Shown: piece after piece, positions 19,055 to 27,873 of the stretch
Layout: every line of letters starts with the position of its first letter
How positions within the stretch are numbered: position 1 is the stretch's first letter
From: Tatumella morbirosei
GTDB lineage: Bacteria; Pseudomonadota; Gammaproteobacteria; Enterobacterales; Enterobacteriaceae
Length of the DNA stretch: 64,000 bases
Direction: 5' to 3'
NCBI RefSeq assembly: GCF_000757425.2
Contig: NZ_JPKR02000003.1
Coordinates: 1,795,868-1,859,867, forward strand
Program-made: the position numbers and the translations under genes
Notes under the pieces: model-generated
What the model saw: only the letters and a program-made list of their open reading frames with translations
Database searches by the model: none
Told to the model about the DNA's origin: nothing

Positions 19055-20175
19055 CGTAATTTAACCGAACGCAGCACCACAAACTTAGTATTTGATGCAA
19101 CCACCTGACAGTTACCGAACAGTTTTTTCAGTTTTCCCTGATGATCGAGATGGCGGTTTGCTACCACCCGGAATTCGCCACCATAACGCAGGCAACGGAA
19201 GGCATCACGGAACATCTGCCAGGCGATATGGTCAGTCACCGCATTTTGCTGATGGAACGGAGGATTACATACTACTGCCGAAAAACTATCGGCCGGAAAA
19301 CCACTCAGTGAATTATTGACAGTAAAATGGCAACGCTGCAGGTCATCGGCCAGATTTTCTGTAACATTGATTCTGGCCGAATCCACCGCCATCCACGATT
19401 CATCCACAAAATGCACCGTCGCTTCAGGGTTATGAGTGAGTACTGTTAGCCCGATAACACCGTTACCGCAACCGAGGTCAATAATATCTCCCTCAATATT
19501 GCGCGGCAGATGGCGCATAAAGAAACGGGCTCCGATATCCAGTGACTGGCGGGAGAATACATTGGCATGGTTATGGATGGTGTAAGGCGTGCCATCCAGC
19601 GGCCAGCGCAGGGCCAAATCGCGTTCAGCCAGTTGCGGCACAGTCAGCTGACTGAAAATCAGGCGGGCTTTTTTCTTCGCCAGCGAGGTACGGGTTTCGC
19701 CGATAATTTTTTCAAAGATAGCCAGGGTCGAGTTATGGATATCCTTCGCTTTGGCACCACTGATGATAAGCGTCTGAGGATTAACTACACTGCGCAGGCT
19801 GGTCAGTTGATACTCAAGCAGCGCCAGTGTTCTTGGCACCTTAATGAACACGACCGCAGGTGTAAATGGCAGTGGACTCAAACTATCGAGGAAAGTGACC
19901 TGTCCTGAATCGAGCTGATTTTCCGCCAGATTCATCTGAGCGGCCTGCTGGCTGTTCAGTGAGTCACCGATATGCCAGACCTGACGACCCGCCTGAACCA
20001 GCGCACAGGTCAGCGCCCCAAAATTATCGTTATAAACTGCCACCGGTCCCGCTGGCAGTTCCTGCTGGAGCAGATATTCGTCAGCCGCATCCCAGGCCTG
20101 TAACGCATTATCATCGCCGGTACGTGGAAAGCGATGCAGGGTAAGTGAAACATCACTCAGTTCGAATTGGCTCAT
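19051..20175 (-). CDS. rlmG: 23S rRNA (guanine(1835)-N(2))-methyltransferase RlmG
   Basis: A 374-residue class I SAM-dependent methyltransferase that modifies G1835 of 23S rRNA. Start ATG 20175 has GGAGATACC upstream; the frame is open further but this matches E. coli RlmG. The N-terminal half is the catalytically inactive duplicate of the RsmC/RlmG family. The C-terminal half carries the SAM motif [12 protein letters not shown] and the catalytic NPPFHQ motif. Its stop overlaps the convergent fadH stop by 4 bp, with no terminator between. It lies downstream of the ClC gene on the same strand (115-bp gap), as a likely separate unit. Confidence 0.94.
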   Translation of the reverse strand: MSQFELSDVSLTLHRFPRTGDDNALQAWDAADEYLLQQELPAGPVAVYNDNFGALTCALVQAGRQVWHIGDSLNSQQAAQMNLAENQLDSGQVTFLDSLSPLPFTPAVVFIKVPRTLALLEYQLTSLRSVVNPQTLIISGAKAKDIHNSTLAIFEKIIGETRTSLAKKKARLIFSQLTVPQLAERDLALRWPLDGTPYTIHNHANVFSRQSLDIGARFFMRHLPRNIEGDIIDLGCGNGVIGLTVLTHNPEATVHFVDESWMAVDSARINVTENLADDLQRCHFTVNNSLSGFPADSFSAVVCNPPFHQQNAVTDHIAWQMFRDAFRCLRYGGEFRVVANRHLDHQGKLKKLFGNCQVVASNTKFVVLRSVKLR

Positions 20176-20289
20176 GGTATCTCCGGCACAGGTCTGGGGG
20201 TCACGCAGAAAAGGGGCGCAGTATACTGGCTTTACCGGATAAACCCAACCGTAAAGCAAGCTATTGTCTTCGGCTCCGTCACCGCCGGT

Positions 20290-21978
20290 TCAGATAAAGG
20301 CTCCGGCCTTACGGATCAGGCTGGTTTTGGTCAGCGCACCCAGAAAATAGCGTTGCTTATCATCACTCAGTACCGGCAGGCGTTCCAGGGTAACCTTAGA
20401 AAATGCCTCCCAGCCTTCACGCAGGCTTTTATCCTGGCAGATGTAGGGGAAATCATTATCCATTACCTCCCGGACTGGTGAATCCGGTGTAATTCTTTGC
20501 GATAGTACACTGGCGGCAATGTCATGGATTGACACTACCCCTAAAAAACGCCCGCTTTCATTAATCACATACACATAGCGCTCACGTTTCAGCGAACTGA
20601 TCGCCAGGGCATCGCTCACCGGGGCGTCAGGAAGCAATGCCGCTCCGGGGATAATCAGTTCGGCTATCGTGGTATTATCGAAGTCATAACGCGCTTCAGC
20701 ACGATTAAAATGGGTAGAGATCAGTGGATAGGTGACTGCCGATTTCAGGCGATAAGCCACCATCGTCGCCAGAACCGAAGCTATCATCAGCGGAAACAAC
20801 AAACTGCTGTTAAGAGTCATTTCTGTCACCATCAGCATGGCCATCAGCGGTGCCTGACTAATGGCCGCCAGTACAGCTGCCATCCCCAGAGCTGCATACA
20901 ACCAGCCAGGCTGCGCAGCAAAGCCGGTATCAGCCGTCACCACATTGAAAATAGCACCGACTAACGCACCAATCAGCAACGAGGGAGTAAACATCCCTCC
21001 CACCGCGGAAGAGCCGACAGAACAACAGGTCGCCAGCAGCTTAAGCAATAGCAGACCGGCCAACCCCCATAACAGATACTGACCACTGAAAATATTGATA
21101 ATAACTTCGTAACCATTCCCCAGGATCTCAGTAGAAAAAATGGCCAGAATCCCTACCGCAGCGCCACCGATCCCCAGTCGGAAAGGCAAACTACTGATGC
21201 GTGAAAATTGCTTTTTGCTGTATCCCGCCAGAGTAATAAATGCCGCCCCCGCCAGCCCACACACCAGGCCGATGACAATCACGATTAGCACACTGTGAAT
21301 ACTGACATTAAATCTGACATCAGCCAGTGGATAGAGCGCAGAACGGTCGCCCAGCCACCACATCGTCATCACCGAAGTTCCGGAAGCAATAACCAGCGGG
21401 ATCAGACGCTGCAATGCACTGATTCCAAAAGCCACTTCAGCCACAAAAATCGCCGAGGCCAGAGGGGCATGGTACACCGAAGCCAGTCCGGCAGCGGCAG
21501 CCATCGCCACCACATCAGAATTGTTCAGATGAAAACGGCCGGGCAAAAAACGGCCAATAATGCTGCCGCACAGTGCCGACAACTGTACCATCGGCCCTTC
21601 CTTACCGATGGAGGCACCACTGGAAATACTGGCCACAGAGGAAAGCGCGCGAAACAGTGAAGTACGGGTAGGTACCGCATCCAGTCGTGCATTCAGCACA
21701 TCCAGGTAATCCGTACCCACAGCCTGCTTTTTCTCAAGCGCGACGGCATAGCGCAGGAAAAAGCCGGCTATCACCCCACCACCTCCGACAATCACCGGCC
21801 AGAAAAACCACGGCCAGACATGCATCGCCAGCGTAATATCATCGCTGCGGCCAAATAGCAGACGGTTAACCCACTCTATAACCTGACGGAAACCAAGCGT
21901 AACCATGGCTCCGGCACAGCCAACGGGTATCGCTATCAGTAATGCTGTCCAACTGAGTACGAACTTTCCTTCCTTCAC
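20290..21978 (-). CDS. ClC-type chloride channel/antiporter with C-terminal CBS pair
   Basis: A 562-residue inner-membrane ClC protein. The first about 430 residues hold the helices and the selectivity motifs: SGASIGKEGPMVQ (with the gating Glu of GxEGP) and VGGMFTPSLLIG (the GxFxP motif). Residues about 445-560 form two CBS motifs, ending with the segment around LPVLSDDKQRYFLGAL. Such CBS pairs bind adenine nucleotides and modulate ClC proteins. E. coli ClcA (473 residues) and ClcB lack them, so this is a different subtype. The start is GTG 21978 with AGGAT upstream. Channel or H+/Cl- exchange mode cannot be told from sequence. Confidence 0.85.
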   Translation of the reverse strand: MKEGKFVLSWTALLIAIPVGCAGAMVTLGFRQVIEWVNRLLFGRSDDITLAMHVWPWFFWPVIVGGGGVIAGFFLRYAVALEKKQAVGTDYLDVLNARLDAVPTRTSLFRALSSVASISSGASIGKEGPMVQLSALCGSIIGRFLPGRFHLNNSDVVAMAAAAGLASVYHAPLASAIFVAEVAFGISALQRLIPLVIASGTSVMTMWWLGDRSALYPLADVRFNVSIHSVLIVIVIGLVCGLAGAAFITLAGYSKKQFSRISSLPFRLGIGGAAVGILAIFSTEILGNGYEVIINIFSGQYLLWGLAGLLLLKLLATCCSVGSSAVGGMFTPSLLIGALVGAIFNVVTADTGFAAQPGWLYAALGMAAVLAAISQAPLMAMLMVTEMTLNSSLLFPLMIASVLATMVAYRLKSAVTYPLISTHFNRAEARYDFDNTTIAELIIPGAALLPDAPVSDALAISSLKRERYVYVINESGRFLGVVSIHDIAASVLSQRITPDSPVREVMDNDFPYICQDKSLREGWEAFSKVTLERLPVLSDDKQRYFLGALTKTSLIRKAGAFI

Positions 21979-22142
21979 TAAGTATCCTGCGCAGAGAGAG
22001 GCGAGATTGCCATGATAAAACTGTCGTTGCAGGCATGCAATTCAGTAATGGACCGCCAGGGCTCGTGGAAAAGTGTCTGAATGTTTCTAAATATTATTCA
22101 GTGTGTATTGTAATAATCCGTACCTTCTGCCAGGCTACATAC

Positions 22143-22266
22143 AGCAAAGGGGAGTAACTTAAAAGCTGGCTGATCGTCATTACGTTGTGAAAACAACCGG
22201 TCACCAGGCAACCCGGAATAATTCTGTGTTGTAAGTGAGACCTTGCCGGAAGGTGGGGTTTGCTTG
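22143..22266 (+). ncRNA. yybP-ykoY (Mn2+-sensing) riboswitch upstream of alx
   Basis: The segment AAAGGGGAGTAACTT at its 5' side and GAGACCTTGCCGGAAGGTGG with GGGTTTGC at its 3' side are the conserved halves of the yybP-ykoY family, which binds Mn2+ and also responds to alkaline pH at E. coli alx. It is placed 58 bases before the alx start, as in E. coli. Confidence 0.88.
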
Positions 22267-22277
22267 CAGTAAATTCG

Positions 22278-22309
22278 CGGCTGACATCTTCTGATCTCAG
22301 CCGTTTTTT
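22278..22309 (+). terminator. Terminator-like hairpin of the alx expression platform
   Basis: CGGCTGA/TCAGCCG with a 12-base loop is followed by six T, ending only 14 bases before the alx ATG. It sits between the Mn2+ aptamer and the ribosome site (AGGACAG), so it could work as a regulated intrinsic terminator. Confidence 0.7.
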
Positions 22310-22323
22310 ATCAGGACAGAATT

Positions 22324-23286
22324 ATGCATAGCATTGGTAATCCCCTGCTGTGGGGCTGTTTCGCAGTTATCGTTGTTATCATGCTGCTGGTCGACCTTCG
22401 ACTGCAGGGCCATCGTGACCGTGCAGGCATGTCATTCCGTCAGGCCGCTTTCTGGTCGGTGGTTTGGGTCACCATTTCACTGCTGTTTGCTGCCGCACTT
22501 TGGTGGTATTTGAATAGCCGGGTCGGTCCGGAAGTCGCCGGCACTCAGGCACTAGCGTTTCTCACCGGTTATCTGCTGGAAAAAGCGCTGGCGGTCGACA
22601 ATGTCTTTGTCTGGCTGATGCTGTTCAGCTATTTCTCTGTACCTGTTGCGTTGCAGCAACGGGTGTTGGTCTATGGTGTGCTGGGCGCTATTGTCCTGCG
22701 TACCGGAATGATATTTGCCGGTAGCTGGCTGGTCAATGAATTCAGTTGGATCCTCTACCTGTTTGGCGCCTTCCTGGTGATCACCGGGATAAAGATGGCG
22801 ATCCCGGAAAAAGAATCAGCGCAGGATGCCGGTGACAAACCTATGATTCGCTGGCTACGCCGACATATCAGGGTGACCGATACTCTTGAAGGAGAAAAAT
22901 TCTTCGTTATCCGCAACGGTGTACGTTATGCCACACCGCTGTTGTTGGCTCTGATCATGGTAGAATTCAGTGATGTTATCTTTGCGGTAGACAGTATCCC
23001 TGCGATTTTTGCAGTCACTACAGACCCTTTTATCGTTCTGACCTCTAACCTGTTTGCTATCCTCGGATTACGGGCCATGTACTTCATGCTGTCGGGTATC
23101 GCAGAACGTTTCTCATTACTGAAATACGGGCTGGCGATTATTCTGGTATTTATCGGTATCAAGATGCTGCTACTCGATATCTGGCATATCCCCACCTACG
23201 CCTCGCTGGCAGTGATTGCGACTATATTAGTGGTGACGTTACTGATTAATCACCTGAGAAACCGCCAAATGTCGCAAAACAGCTAA
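22324..23286 (+). CDS. alx: TerC-family membrane protein Alx (Mn2+ export)
   Basis: A 320-residue inner-membrane protein with about nine hydrophobic segments, equal to E. coli Alx in overall layout. The TerC hallmarks are [12 protein letters not shown] near residue 90 and [23 protein letters not shown] near residue 215, whose acidic residues form the metal path in this family. E. coli Alx exports manganese and is induced at alkaline pH through its riboswitch, which is conserved directly upstream. It ends at a 9-bp stem terminator. Confidence 0.95.
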   Translation: MHSIGNPLLWGCFAVIVVIMLLVDLRLQGHRDRAGMSFRQAAFWSVVWVTISLLFAAALWWYLNSRVGPEVAGTQALAFLTGYLLEKALAVDNVFVWLMLFSYFSVPVALQQRVLVYGVLGAIVLRTGMIFAGSWLVNEFSWILYLFGAFLVITGIKMAIPEKESAQDAGDKPMIRWLRRHIRVTDTLEGEKFFVIRNGVRYATPLLLALIMVEFSDVIFAVDSIPAIFAVTTDPFIVLTSNLFAILGLRAMYFMLSGIAERFSLLKYGLAIILVFIGIKMLLLDIWHIPTYASLAVIATILVVTLLINHLRNRQMSQNS

Positions 23287-23300
23287 CAATATAATCCCCT

Positions 23301-23323
23301 ACAGGGAGGTAATACCTCCCTGT
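23301..23323 (+). terminator. Hairpin after alx
   Basis: ACAGGGAGG/CCTCCCTGT, 9 bp with a TAATA loop, lies 15 bp after the alx stop. It lacks a T-tract. Confidence 0.6.
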
Positions 23324-23532
23324 TAAATACAGAAATATTGAAAATAAGCGTTATTTATCCCCATAATTTTCTCCAATACACCTTACTTATCTCTTCAGCC
23401 ATAGGCTCTGCCCTGAATTTATCCTTTATCTTGCAGATCTTTTACTTATACTTGCGCGGGCAAACGTCATTTTACCGACTTCGGACAAAAGTTAAAAAAA
23501 TGATAACATCCTGAAAATTAAGTAAATATTAT

Positions 23533-24781
23533 ATGATTAATAAAAAAATGTTTTTTTGAACTGGTTACGTACAGGTAACCTGGTCGGACAGATTATTGTC
23601 GGACTCCTGGCGGGTATTTTACTGGCGCTGGTTTCCAAACAGACCGCCAGTTCTGTCGGGCTGTTAGGGGAATTGTTTGTTCATGCGCTGAAAGCGGTAG
23701 CCCCAATCCTGGTTCTGGTACTGGTGACCTCCTCTATTGCGAATCATCAGCAGGGTAAGCAGTCAAATATTCGACCTGTCGTGATCCTCTATCTATTGAG
23801 TGTATTTTTTGCATCACTGGTGGCGGTCATTGCCAGCTATCATTTTCCGCAGCAATTGCTGCTGACTAATGCCCATCAGGGAATCGCTCCACCACAGGGC
23901 ATCAGCGGAATTCTCAATAGCCTGTTACTGAGTATGGTGGTTAACCCTGTTGATGCTCTGATTAACGCCAACTACATCGGTATTCTGGTCTGGGCGATTG
24001 GTCTGGGACTGGCTTTCCGCCACAGCAGTGACAATACCCGCCAGGTACTTAATGATATCTCTTCGGCCATTGGCTGGGTGGTACGTAAAGTGATCCGCTG
24101 CGCACCGTTGGGAATTTTCGGACTGGTGTCATCCATTCTGGCCAGTAGTGGCTTCTCTACTCTCTGGGATTACGCATCGCTGTTGTCGTTACTGCTGGGT
24201 TGTATGCTGATTATGGCTCTGGTCATCAACCCACTGCTGGTATTCTGGAAAATTCGCCGTAATCCTTATCCGTTAGTTTTTTATGCCTGAGGGAAAGTGG
24301 CGTGACTGCCTTTTTCACCCGAAGTTCAGCGGCTAATATTCCGGTAAATATGGGCATCGCGAAGCGACTGGGGCTGGATGAAGATACCTATTCAGTCTCT
24401 ATTCCGCTCGGTGCCAATATCAGTATGGCTGGTGCGGCAATTACGATTACCGTACTAACCCTGGCCGCGGTTCATACTCTGAATATCCCGGTCGATCTGC
24501 CTACCGCGATTATGCTGAGCCTGGTAGCATCGCTCTGTGCCTGTGGGGCGTCAGGTGTTGCCGGCGGTTCGCTGTTGCTGATTCCTGTCGCCTGCAATAT
24601 GTTTGGAATTCCGAATGATACCGCCATGCAGGTAGTGGCTGTTGGCTTCCTGATAAGTGTGTTGCAGGACTCTGCCGAAACAGCACTCAATTCATCCACC
24701 GATATTCTGTTTACTGCCGCCGTTTGTCAGTCCGAAGAGCAGAAGAAATTATCACTGGCTGAACAAAATCTACCGAAGTAA
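23533..24781 (+). pseudogene. sstT: Serine/threonine:Na+ symporter SstT, frameshifted at two T-runs
   Basis: Encodes the SstT symporter (DAACS family) for sodium-driven serine and threonine uptake. The body matches E. coli SstT, including [35 protein letters not shown] and [11 protein letters not shown]. There are two faults. At 24271-24276 a T6 run shifts the frame inside [10 protein letters not shown]; one extra T would restore LCLRESGV before [10 protein letters not shown]. At the 5' end, ATG 23533 followed by a T7 run (23551-23557) hits TGA; one extra T would give a 20-residue start of about the length of E. coli's. As read, only a poor TTG start at 23556 without a ribosome site is available. 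Decay, recoding or assembly error are all possible. Confidence 0.85.
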
Positions 24782-24791
24782 TTATGCACAG

Positions 24792-24813
24792 GGGGGAAAA
24801 GACTATTTCCCCC
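24792..24813 (+). terminator. Terminator-like hairpin after sstT
   Basis: GGGGGAAA/TTTCCCCC, 8 bp, starts 11 bp past the sstT stop. There is no T-tract beyond the stem. Confidence 0.55.
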
Positions 24814-25225
24814 ATTATCCTGCTCACTCACATCACTACAGGTAATGATTGTGTCCCCTGAAGAGCGATAGTCACATGTTCTGTGATACCGATTAAGAAA
24901 CTTACCACTCAGCCATGAATTATCCTGATTTTCATCCCATCCAAAGCGCCACAGCGCCCCTTCATCCGGCTAATTCCCCCCTGTTATGTCAGTCCTTGTA
25001 AATATCCTTTTGCAATATGCCTGACCGGGTAAAACTCTGCCTCAGCTAAGTGTTAACTGTATTGAAGTCACATGTTTTTTGTTACACTTAGTTCGTTTTT
25101 TTACCCTTCAGTGAAATAAACCAAAGGTCGCTGAGCAGAAGTCTGAATCCATTCCGGCAGATTCCCCGGAGTGCATTATCTTTAAGGCTTCTCCCGGGAA
25201 TGTTAATGATGGCCAGGAACAGAAC
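24814..25225. other. Intergenic region between sstT and yqjA
   Basis: No supportable gene in about 410 bp. E. coli carries ygjV and the uxa/exu hexuronate genes between these two loci, and none of them is visible. TTGAAG (25062) and TACACT (25083) could be a promoter for yqjA, but the 15-bp spacing is short. GC-rich inverted segments near 25160-25195 (CCCCGG and CCCGGG) may fold in the yqjA leader. Confidence 0.4.
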
Positions 25226-25897
25226 ATGGATACCCTACAAGCCTTACTCCACGCCTTATGGCAGCAGGACTTTGAAACACTTGCCGATCCTTCACTGGTC
25301 TGGGCGATTTATGGAATTTTATTTATTATTTTGTTTCTGGAAAATGGTTTACTCCCTGCCGCATTTTTGCCGGGAGACAGCTTACTGATACTGGTTGGGG
25401 TATTGATTGCCAAAGGCACCATGGGCTTTCCGCTCACCATCCTTATTCTGACCACTGCCGCAAGTCTTGGCTGTTGGATCAGCTATATCCAGGGACGATG
25501 GTTGGGGAATACCCCCTTGGTGCAGAAATGGCTGGCCCATCTCCCGGCCCAGTATCATCAGCGTGCCCATAGCTTGTTCCACCGTCACGGGTTATCAGCC
25601 CTGCTGGTTGGCCGGTTTATCGCATTTGTCCGCACCCTGTTGCCAACCATCGCCGGTATTTCCGGTCTGAAAAGTGCCCGTTTTCAGTTCTTTAACTGGA
25701 TAAGCGCCTTGTTATGGGTGGTTATACTGACTGTAGCAGGGTATGCGCTCGGCAAAACTCCATTATTTCGTAAGTACGAAGATCAACTGATGTTCTGCCT
25801 GATGATGCTGCCATTGGCTTTACTGGTGTTTGGCCTGTTTGGCTCGTTATATATTTTGTGGCGTAAGCGTTCCAGGCAAGACAGGGATGCCGGTTAA
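25226..25897 (+). CDS. yqjA: DedA-family membrane protein YqjA
   Basis: A 223-residue DedA (VTT/SNARE-associated) inner-membrane protein. The family motif is visible at [18 protein letters not shown] (residues about 36-53), followed by GRWLGN and [16 protein letters not shown] with the essential basic residues. E. coli YqjA is an osmosensing, proton-dependent transporter-like protein needed for alkaline tolerance and overlaps with YghB in membrane homeostasis. The start has AGGAA upstream. Its stop and the mzrA start share one base (TAATG), so the two genes are translationally coupled. Confidence 0.95.
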   Translation: MDTLQALLHALWQQDFETLADPSLVWAIYGILFIILFLENGLLPAAFLPGDSLLILVGVLIAKGTMGFPLTILILTTAASLGCWISYIQGRWLGNTPLVQKWLAHLPAQYHQRAHSLFHRHGLSALLVGRFIAFVRTLLPTIAGISGLKSARFQFFNWISALLWVVILTVAGYALGKTPLFRKYEDQLMFCLMMLPLALLVFGLFGSLYILWRKRSRQDRDAG

Positions 25898-26220
25898 TGC
25901 AGCATTCGCAGGCGTTTTCTATTCGTTTCCGGCTGGCAGGCGTTGTCATAATCAGCACGATGTTGGTTATCGCCGGGGGCGTACTGTCCTCAGGATGGCT
26001 GGCAAAGGAGCCACAGATACAAATAGGGGTTGCCCACAAAGGCACTAATCTACCCGACGGTTTCTTTGTTTATCATCAACTGGCGTCTCATGGTGTGAAT
26101 ATCAAGAGTATTACTCCTGAAGACGGCAAGCTGGTGATCCGCCTGCAAAACGAAGAACAGCGTCTGACCGCACAAAAGATACTTAAGCAGATACTTTCTG
26201 ACGCCTACACCAGTGCCTGA
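25897..26220 (+). CDS. mzrA: EnvZ modulator MzrA (YqjB)
   Basis: A 107-residue membrane-anchored protein with one N-terminal transmembrane segment (residues about 10-30, around RLAGVVIISTMLVIAGGVL) and a periplasmic domain containing NLPDGFFVYHQL and IKSITPEDGKLVIRL. In E. coli MzrA links the CpxAR and EnvZ/OmpR systems by binding EnvZ. It is shorter than the 127 residues of the E. coli protein, mostly at the N-terminus. Position directly after yqjA, overlapping by one base, supports the assignment. Confidence 0.85.
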   Translation: MQHSQAFSIRFRLAGVVIISTMLVIAGGVLSSGWLAKEPQIQIGVAHKGTNLPDGFFVYHQLASHGVNIKSITPEDGKLVIRLQNEEQRLTAQKILKQILSDAYTSA

Positions 26221-26386
26221 GGGATGGTGGGTTTACAGAAATCACGGATTAAATATTACATACCCGTCATAACTTTGAACTTTCCGCCACCTGTATCTAT
26301 ACTCAGGTAACCAAATGAAAACAGTCAGGTAAATATGACCGGTACTGTTTTTTTGCTCATTCTCTTAGGCGATAACACTGATCCTG

Positions 26387-26620
26387 ATGAAAATAATGGT
26401 ACTGCTGATTTACATTCTGATGATGTTATCAGCCACCGCTGAGGCAAAAGGAAACCGTTGCCCGCCACAATACCGGGAAAAGGCGGCTGCCATTGAGCAT
26501 GAGATTACTCTTGCGCAGCGACACCATAACCAACGCAGGATTAATGGGTTAAAGCGGGCACTGAGTGAATTGCAAAATAGCTGTTCTGACAACGAAGTAT
26601 CGCGTAAACAGCACCCATGA
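26387..26620 (+). CDS. yqjC: YqjC-like periplasmic protein (DUF1090), short form
   Basis: A 77-residue protein with a signal peptide (cleavage likely after AEA, near residue 20). The segment IEHEITLAQRHHNQRRINGLKRAL and a conserved Cys pair (NRC and NSC) match the first half of E. coli YqjC. The E. coli protein continues for about 45 more charged coiled-coil residues that are missing here; the frame ends cleanly at HP-stop and I see no continuation in another frame. Function is unknown in the family. It is separated from mzrA by 166 bp and from yqjD by 130 bp. Confidence 0.75.
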   Translation: MKIMVLLIYILMMLSATAEAKGNRCPPQYREKAAAIEHEITLAQRHHNQRRINGLKRALSELQNSCSDNEVSRKQHP

Positions 26621-26750
26621 AGTAGTCACTGACACCGGATAGCCAGCAAACGTGTGCCATGACGATAATTCATGAGTCTGTATGAGAATCATGACTGAGT
26701 CTGTTTCCTCCGCGTTTGCGGTTTAACACAACTTTCAGAAGGAGTTTCAA

Positions 26751-27056
26751 ATGGCTAATATTCCATCATCACAGGACCTGCGTGCTGAACTGGCGACTCT
26801 GGCGGATACCCTGGAAGAAGTTCTGAGTGGCGCGAGCGAAAAATCAAAAGCTGAAGTCGATAAGCTGCATAAGAAAGCCAGGGCAACGCTGCAAAGCACC
26901 CGCGACAGTCTCGGTGAATCCGGCCAGAACATCGCCAAAACAACCCGTGAGGCGGCGCAGAAGGCCGACGATTACGTACATGAAAAACCGTGGCACGGCG
27001 TCGGAATCGCTGCCGCTCTCGGTGTGGTGTTTGGCATTCTGATTTCGCGCCGTTAA
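26751..27056 (+). CDS. yqjD: Tail-anchored ribosome-associated protein YqjD (DUF883/ElaB family)
   Basis: A 101-residue protein. Residues 5-75 are a highly charged helix (LRAELATLADTLEEVLSG and following), and the C-terminal GVGIAAALGVVFGILISRR is the single membrane anchor typical of the ElaB/YqjD/YgaM group. E. coli YqjD binds 70S and 100S ribosomes and brings them to the membrane in stationary phase, under RpoS control. A strong AGAAGGAG ribosome site precedes the ATG. It leads yqjD-yqjE-yqjK. Confidence 0.93.
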   Translation: MANIPSSQDLRAELATLADTLEEVLSGASEKSKAEVDKLHKKARATLQSTRDSLGESGQNIAKTTREAAQKADDYVHEKPWHGVGIAAALGVVFGILISRR

Positions 27057-27058
27057 TT

Positions 27059-27457
27059 ATGGCTACTCACCCGCAAAATGAAGGACCGGGCAAGAGCCTG
27101 ATTACTATCGGTCAGCGAATGGTGACAACCCTTGCCAGTATTGTCGAAACAAGGGTTCGTCTGGCAATTGTCGAGCTGGAAGAGGAAAAAGCGAACCTGA
27201 TTCAAATGCTGTTAATGGTGGGTTTAACCATGATTTTTACAGCATTTGGACTCATGAGTCTGATGATATTAATCATCGTTGCAGTCGGCGCTGAGTATCG
27301 CCTGATGGCCATTGGTATCACTACCGGAGTGTTGTTTGCCCTGGCATTGATCCTCGGAGTCTGGGTACTGGTGAAATCCCGGCGCTCGACCCTGTTGCGT
27401 CATACCCGTAAGGAGTTGTCCACTGATCGGGAGCTGCTTGAGGAGCGCCAGTCATGA
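27059..27457 (+). CDS. yqjE: Inner-membrane protein YqjE (phage-holin-like family)
   Basis: A 132-residue protein starting at ATG 27059, two bases after the yqjD stop. It has an N-terminal amphipathic stretch (LASIVETRVRLAIVELEEEK) and two transmembrane segments, roughly residues 50-72 and 80-102. It matches E. coli YqjE, which is co-expressed with yqjD; its function is unknown. Its stop codon overlaps the yqjK start (ATGA). Confidence 0.9.
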   Translation: MATHPQNEGPGKSLITIGQRMVTTLASIVETRVRLAIVELEEEKANLIQMLLMVGLTMIFTAFGLMSLMILIIVAVGAEYRLMAIGITTGVLFALALILGVWVLVKSRRSTLLRHTRKELSTDRELLEERQS

Positions 27458-27738
27458 GCCGTCGCGATATTGAACGCCGACGCGATGCGCTACTGGCCCT
27501 CGTTCAGCAACAGCGTCTGGACTTAAAAGCCTGCGAGCGTGACTGGTTTCAGACCACACGGCGCTATGATGAGCTGTGGCATACCGCCCTTGGGTTGCGC
27601 CGATATATTGCTATCGGTAGCGGTCTTGCCGCCGTATGGTCGCTACGCCATCCGAAATTCATGCTTCGCTGGGGTAAGCGCGCTTTCGGCTTATGGAGCA
27701 GCTGGCGGGTCATACGTAAAGCCTTGCCACGAAAATGA
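27454..27738 (+). CDS. yqjK: YqjK-like family protein
   Basis: A 94-residue basic protein that opens with MSRRDIERRRDALLALVQQQRL and has one short hydrophobic segment near residue 50 (YIAIGSGLAAVWSL). It matches E. coli YqjK in position and start. It overlaps yqjE by 4 bp and ends at a clear terminator. yqjF (DoxX family), next in E. coli, is absent. No function is known. Confidence 0.88.
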   Translation: MSRRDIERRRDALLALVQQQRLDLKACERDWFQTTRRYDELWHTALGLRRYIAIGSGLAAVWSLRHPKFMLRWGKRAFGLWSSWRVIRKALPRK

Positions 27739-27750
27739 ACTCCTGCTATC

Positions 27751-27781
27751 TCAGCCAGTCTTCGGGCTGGCTGATTTTTTT
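27751..27781 (+). terminator. Rho-independent terminator after yqjK
   Basis: TCAGCCAG/CTGGCTGA, 8-bp stem, followed by seven T, 12 bp past the yqjK stop. Confidence 0.9.
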
Positions 27782-27873
27782 CTGAATCCGAAAGACTCAC
27801 ACAGATATTTCTCCTTTCCTCTGCGCGTCCTGTCCTGCAAAATCACTGTCTGGCTGTTAATCCGGAGATTATT

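Noticed and set aside
23556..23558. TTG 23556 as a real sstT start
   Set aside because: It has no ribosome site and would shorten the conserved N-terminus; loss of one T in the preceding run explains it better.
24265..24300. Programmed frameshift in sstT as the preferred reading
   Set aside because: The T-run allows slippage, but the zero-frame phase is not the canonical X XXY YYZ arrangement, no stimulatory structure was seen, and the second fault at the start codon region would not be explained.
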